Positions 7,293 through 8,121 of a stretch of 8,121 bases of DNA are shown one piece after another. The position numbers and the translations under genes are program-made. The notes under the pieces were generated by a model. That model searched no databases, had not been told where the DNA came from, and saw nothing but the letters and a program-made list of their open reading frames with translations. The number at the start of each line of letters is the position of its first letter. The first letter of the stretch is position 1. The DNA lies in assembly GCA_947306845.1 (NCBI GenBank), contig CAMZHP010000139.1, positions 1 to 8,121 on the forward strand, read 5' to 3'. The stretch is from an uncultured Prevotellaceae bacterium (lineage in GTDB: Bacteria > Bacteroidota > Bacteroidia > Bacteroidales > Bacteroidaceae).

Positions 7293-8121
7293 ATGAAAAA
7301 GCTAGTATTACTTTTTATCACGCTTCTGATGCTCATGGGAGCCTCGGTTGTGAGGGCGGCAGATGCTATGTACGCCGTGCTCAACGGCAGTACGCTGACG
7401 TTCTATTACGACAGCAATAAGTCATCGCGCTCAGGTACGAAGTATGATATGAACAATGAAAGTTCCGCTCCTGGCTGGTATCAGAATGTTTCCATCAAGA
7501 CCGTTGTGTTCGACAGCTCGTTCAAGAACGCCCGCCCCAAGTCCACCAGGAGCTGGTTCTATAATCTGACCGGCCTGACGACGATTACGGGCATCAGCAA
7601 CCTCAATACATCATCGGTGACGACGATGTGGATGATGTTCTACAACTGCCCACTGAGCACCATCGACGTGAGTGGCTTCAATACAGCCAATGTCACCACG
7701 ATGGGCTACATGTTCTATGGATGCAGCAACCTGAAGACTGTCAATGTGAGAAACTTCAACACATCGAAGGTGACCAATATGGATGCGATGTTTTTCAAAT
7801 GCACATCACTGACCAGCCTCGACATCTCCAATTTCACACTGACATCCTCACAGGTCACCACGGACATGATGTACAAAGCGGGCCTGAAGACGCTGACCAT
7901 CCCAGCCACGGCAAATGTGCTCGATGCGGAGGCTTGCGGTGGAGTGGGTACGACATCAGCTCCCTGTTCACTGGTCTACCCTTCGGGATTCACCCCACAG
8001 AAGGACAAAACTGGCTCTGGATGGTACCAATGGAAGAGCGGCTACTTCAAGGATGGTACAGCTCCGACACCCACTACCACTGAAGCTTACGCCGTACTCA
8101 GCAGTTCCACACTAACTTTCT
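7293..8121 (+). CDS. BspA-like leucine-rich-repeat surface protein, 3' end missing
   Basis: The frame is open for 276 codons from an ATG with a good signal peptide and continues past the right edge. Residues 1-22 are the signal peptide (VLLFITLLMLMGASVVRA). The first cassette covers about 27-234: opening YAVLNGSTLTFYYD, VVFDSSFKNARPKSTRSWFY (71-90), LRR units of 25-26 residues from 104, 129, 155 and 181 (core FNTxxVTxMxxMF), and closing motif VGTTSAPCSLVYPSGFTP (218-235). WYQWKSGYFK (244-253) and a TAPTPTTTE linker follow. A second cassette begins at 265 (AYAVLSSSTLTF) and is cut. It is a paralogue of the large surface protein and most like that protein's fifth cassette. There is no lipobox. 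No promoter box is seen in the 62-bp gap before it, so it is probably read from upstream. A surface adhesion or binding role is inferred from the family; further domains may lie outside the window. Confidence 0.92.
   Translation, partial: MKKLVLLFITLLMLMGASVVRAADAMYAVLNGSTLTFYYDSNKSSRSGTKYDMNNESSAPGWYQNVSIKTVVFDSSFKNARPKSTRSWFYNLTGLTTITGISNLNTSSVTTMWMMFYNCPLSTIDVSGFNTANVTTMGYMFYGCSNLKTVNVRNFNTSKVTNMDAMFFKCTSLTSLDISNFTLTSSQVTTDMMYKAGLKTLTIPATANVLDAEACGGVGTTSAPCSLVYPSGFTPQKDKTGSGWYQWKSGYFKDGTAPTPTTTEAYAVLSSSTLTF
7602..7910 (+). repeat. Tandem LRR units (DUF285 type) in the second surface protein
   Basis: Units begin at residues 104, 129, 155 and 181, spaced 25, 26 and 26 residues. The shared core is (L/F)NT(S/A)xVTxMxxMFxxC followed by L..(I/V/L)(D/N)(V/I)(S/R). 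The fourth unit (FTLTSSQVTTDMMYKAG) is degenerate and caps the solenoid, as in the fifth cassette of the large upstream protein. Confidence 0.7.

Overview
The window looks like a chromosomal fragment from a Bacteroidota species, most likely Prevotella or a close relative. Four things point there: the TAnnTTTG-type -7 promoter boxes, A-rich leaders with little Shine-Dalgarno signal, BspA-like leucine-rich-repeat surface proteins built from repeated cassettes, and a secreted GH36 alpha-galactosidase of the Bacteroidota type. The genus is inference; the sequence has no taxonomic marker gene.

Layout. (1) Bases 1-654, minus strand: a sigma-70 family RNA polymerase sigma factor that runs off the left edge. 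It keeps regions 1.2, 2, the 3.2 'finger' and region 4, but has a much shortened region 3 and no tryptophan pair in region 2.3. (2) Bases 655-895: a 241-bp divergent regulatory region. It holds a consensus Bacteroidota promoter for the sigma gene, a -7 box for the rightward genes, and two perfect inverted repeats; one of these occupies the place where the rightward -33 box would be. (3) Bases 896-4981, plus strand: a 1361-residue secreted modular protein with five BspA-like cassettes (two without their LRR core), two duplicated CBM-like beta-sandwich domains and a C-terminal dockerin-like domain. (4) Bases 5035-7230: a 731-residue periplasmic or secreted GH36 alpha-galactosidase with both catalytic aspartates. 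(5) Bases 7293-8121: a second BspA-like surface protein, cut by the right edge just as its second cassette starts.

The three plus-strand genes are separated by only 53 and 62 bp. I see no internal promoter box or strong terminator hairpin, so they probably form one operon read from the promoter near 840. A plausible joint role is binding of a galactose-bearing glycan (LRR and CBM-like modules) coupled to removal of terminal alpha-galactose by the GH36 enzyme. This is inferred from gene order and domains. There is no susC/susD pair, transporter or regulator in the window to confirm a glycan-use locus. No RNA genes, mobile elements or CRISPR arrays were seen.
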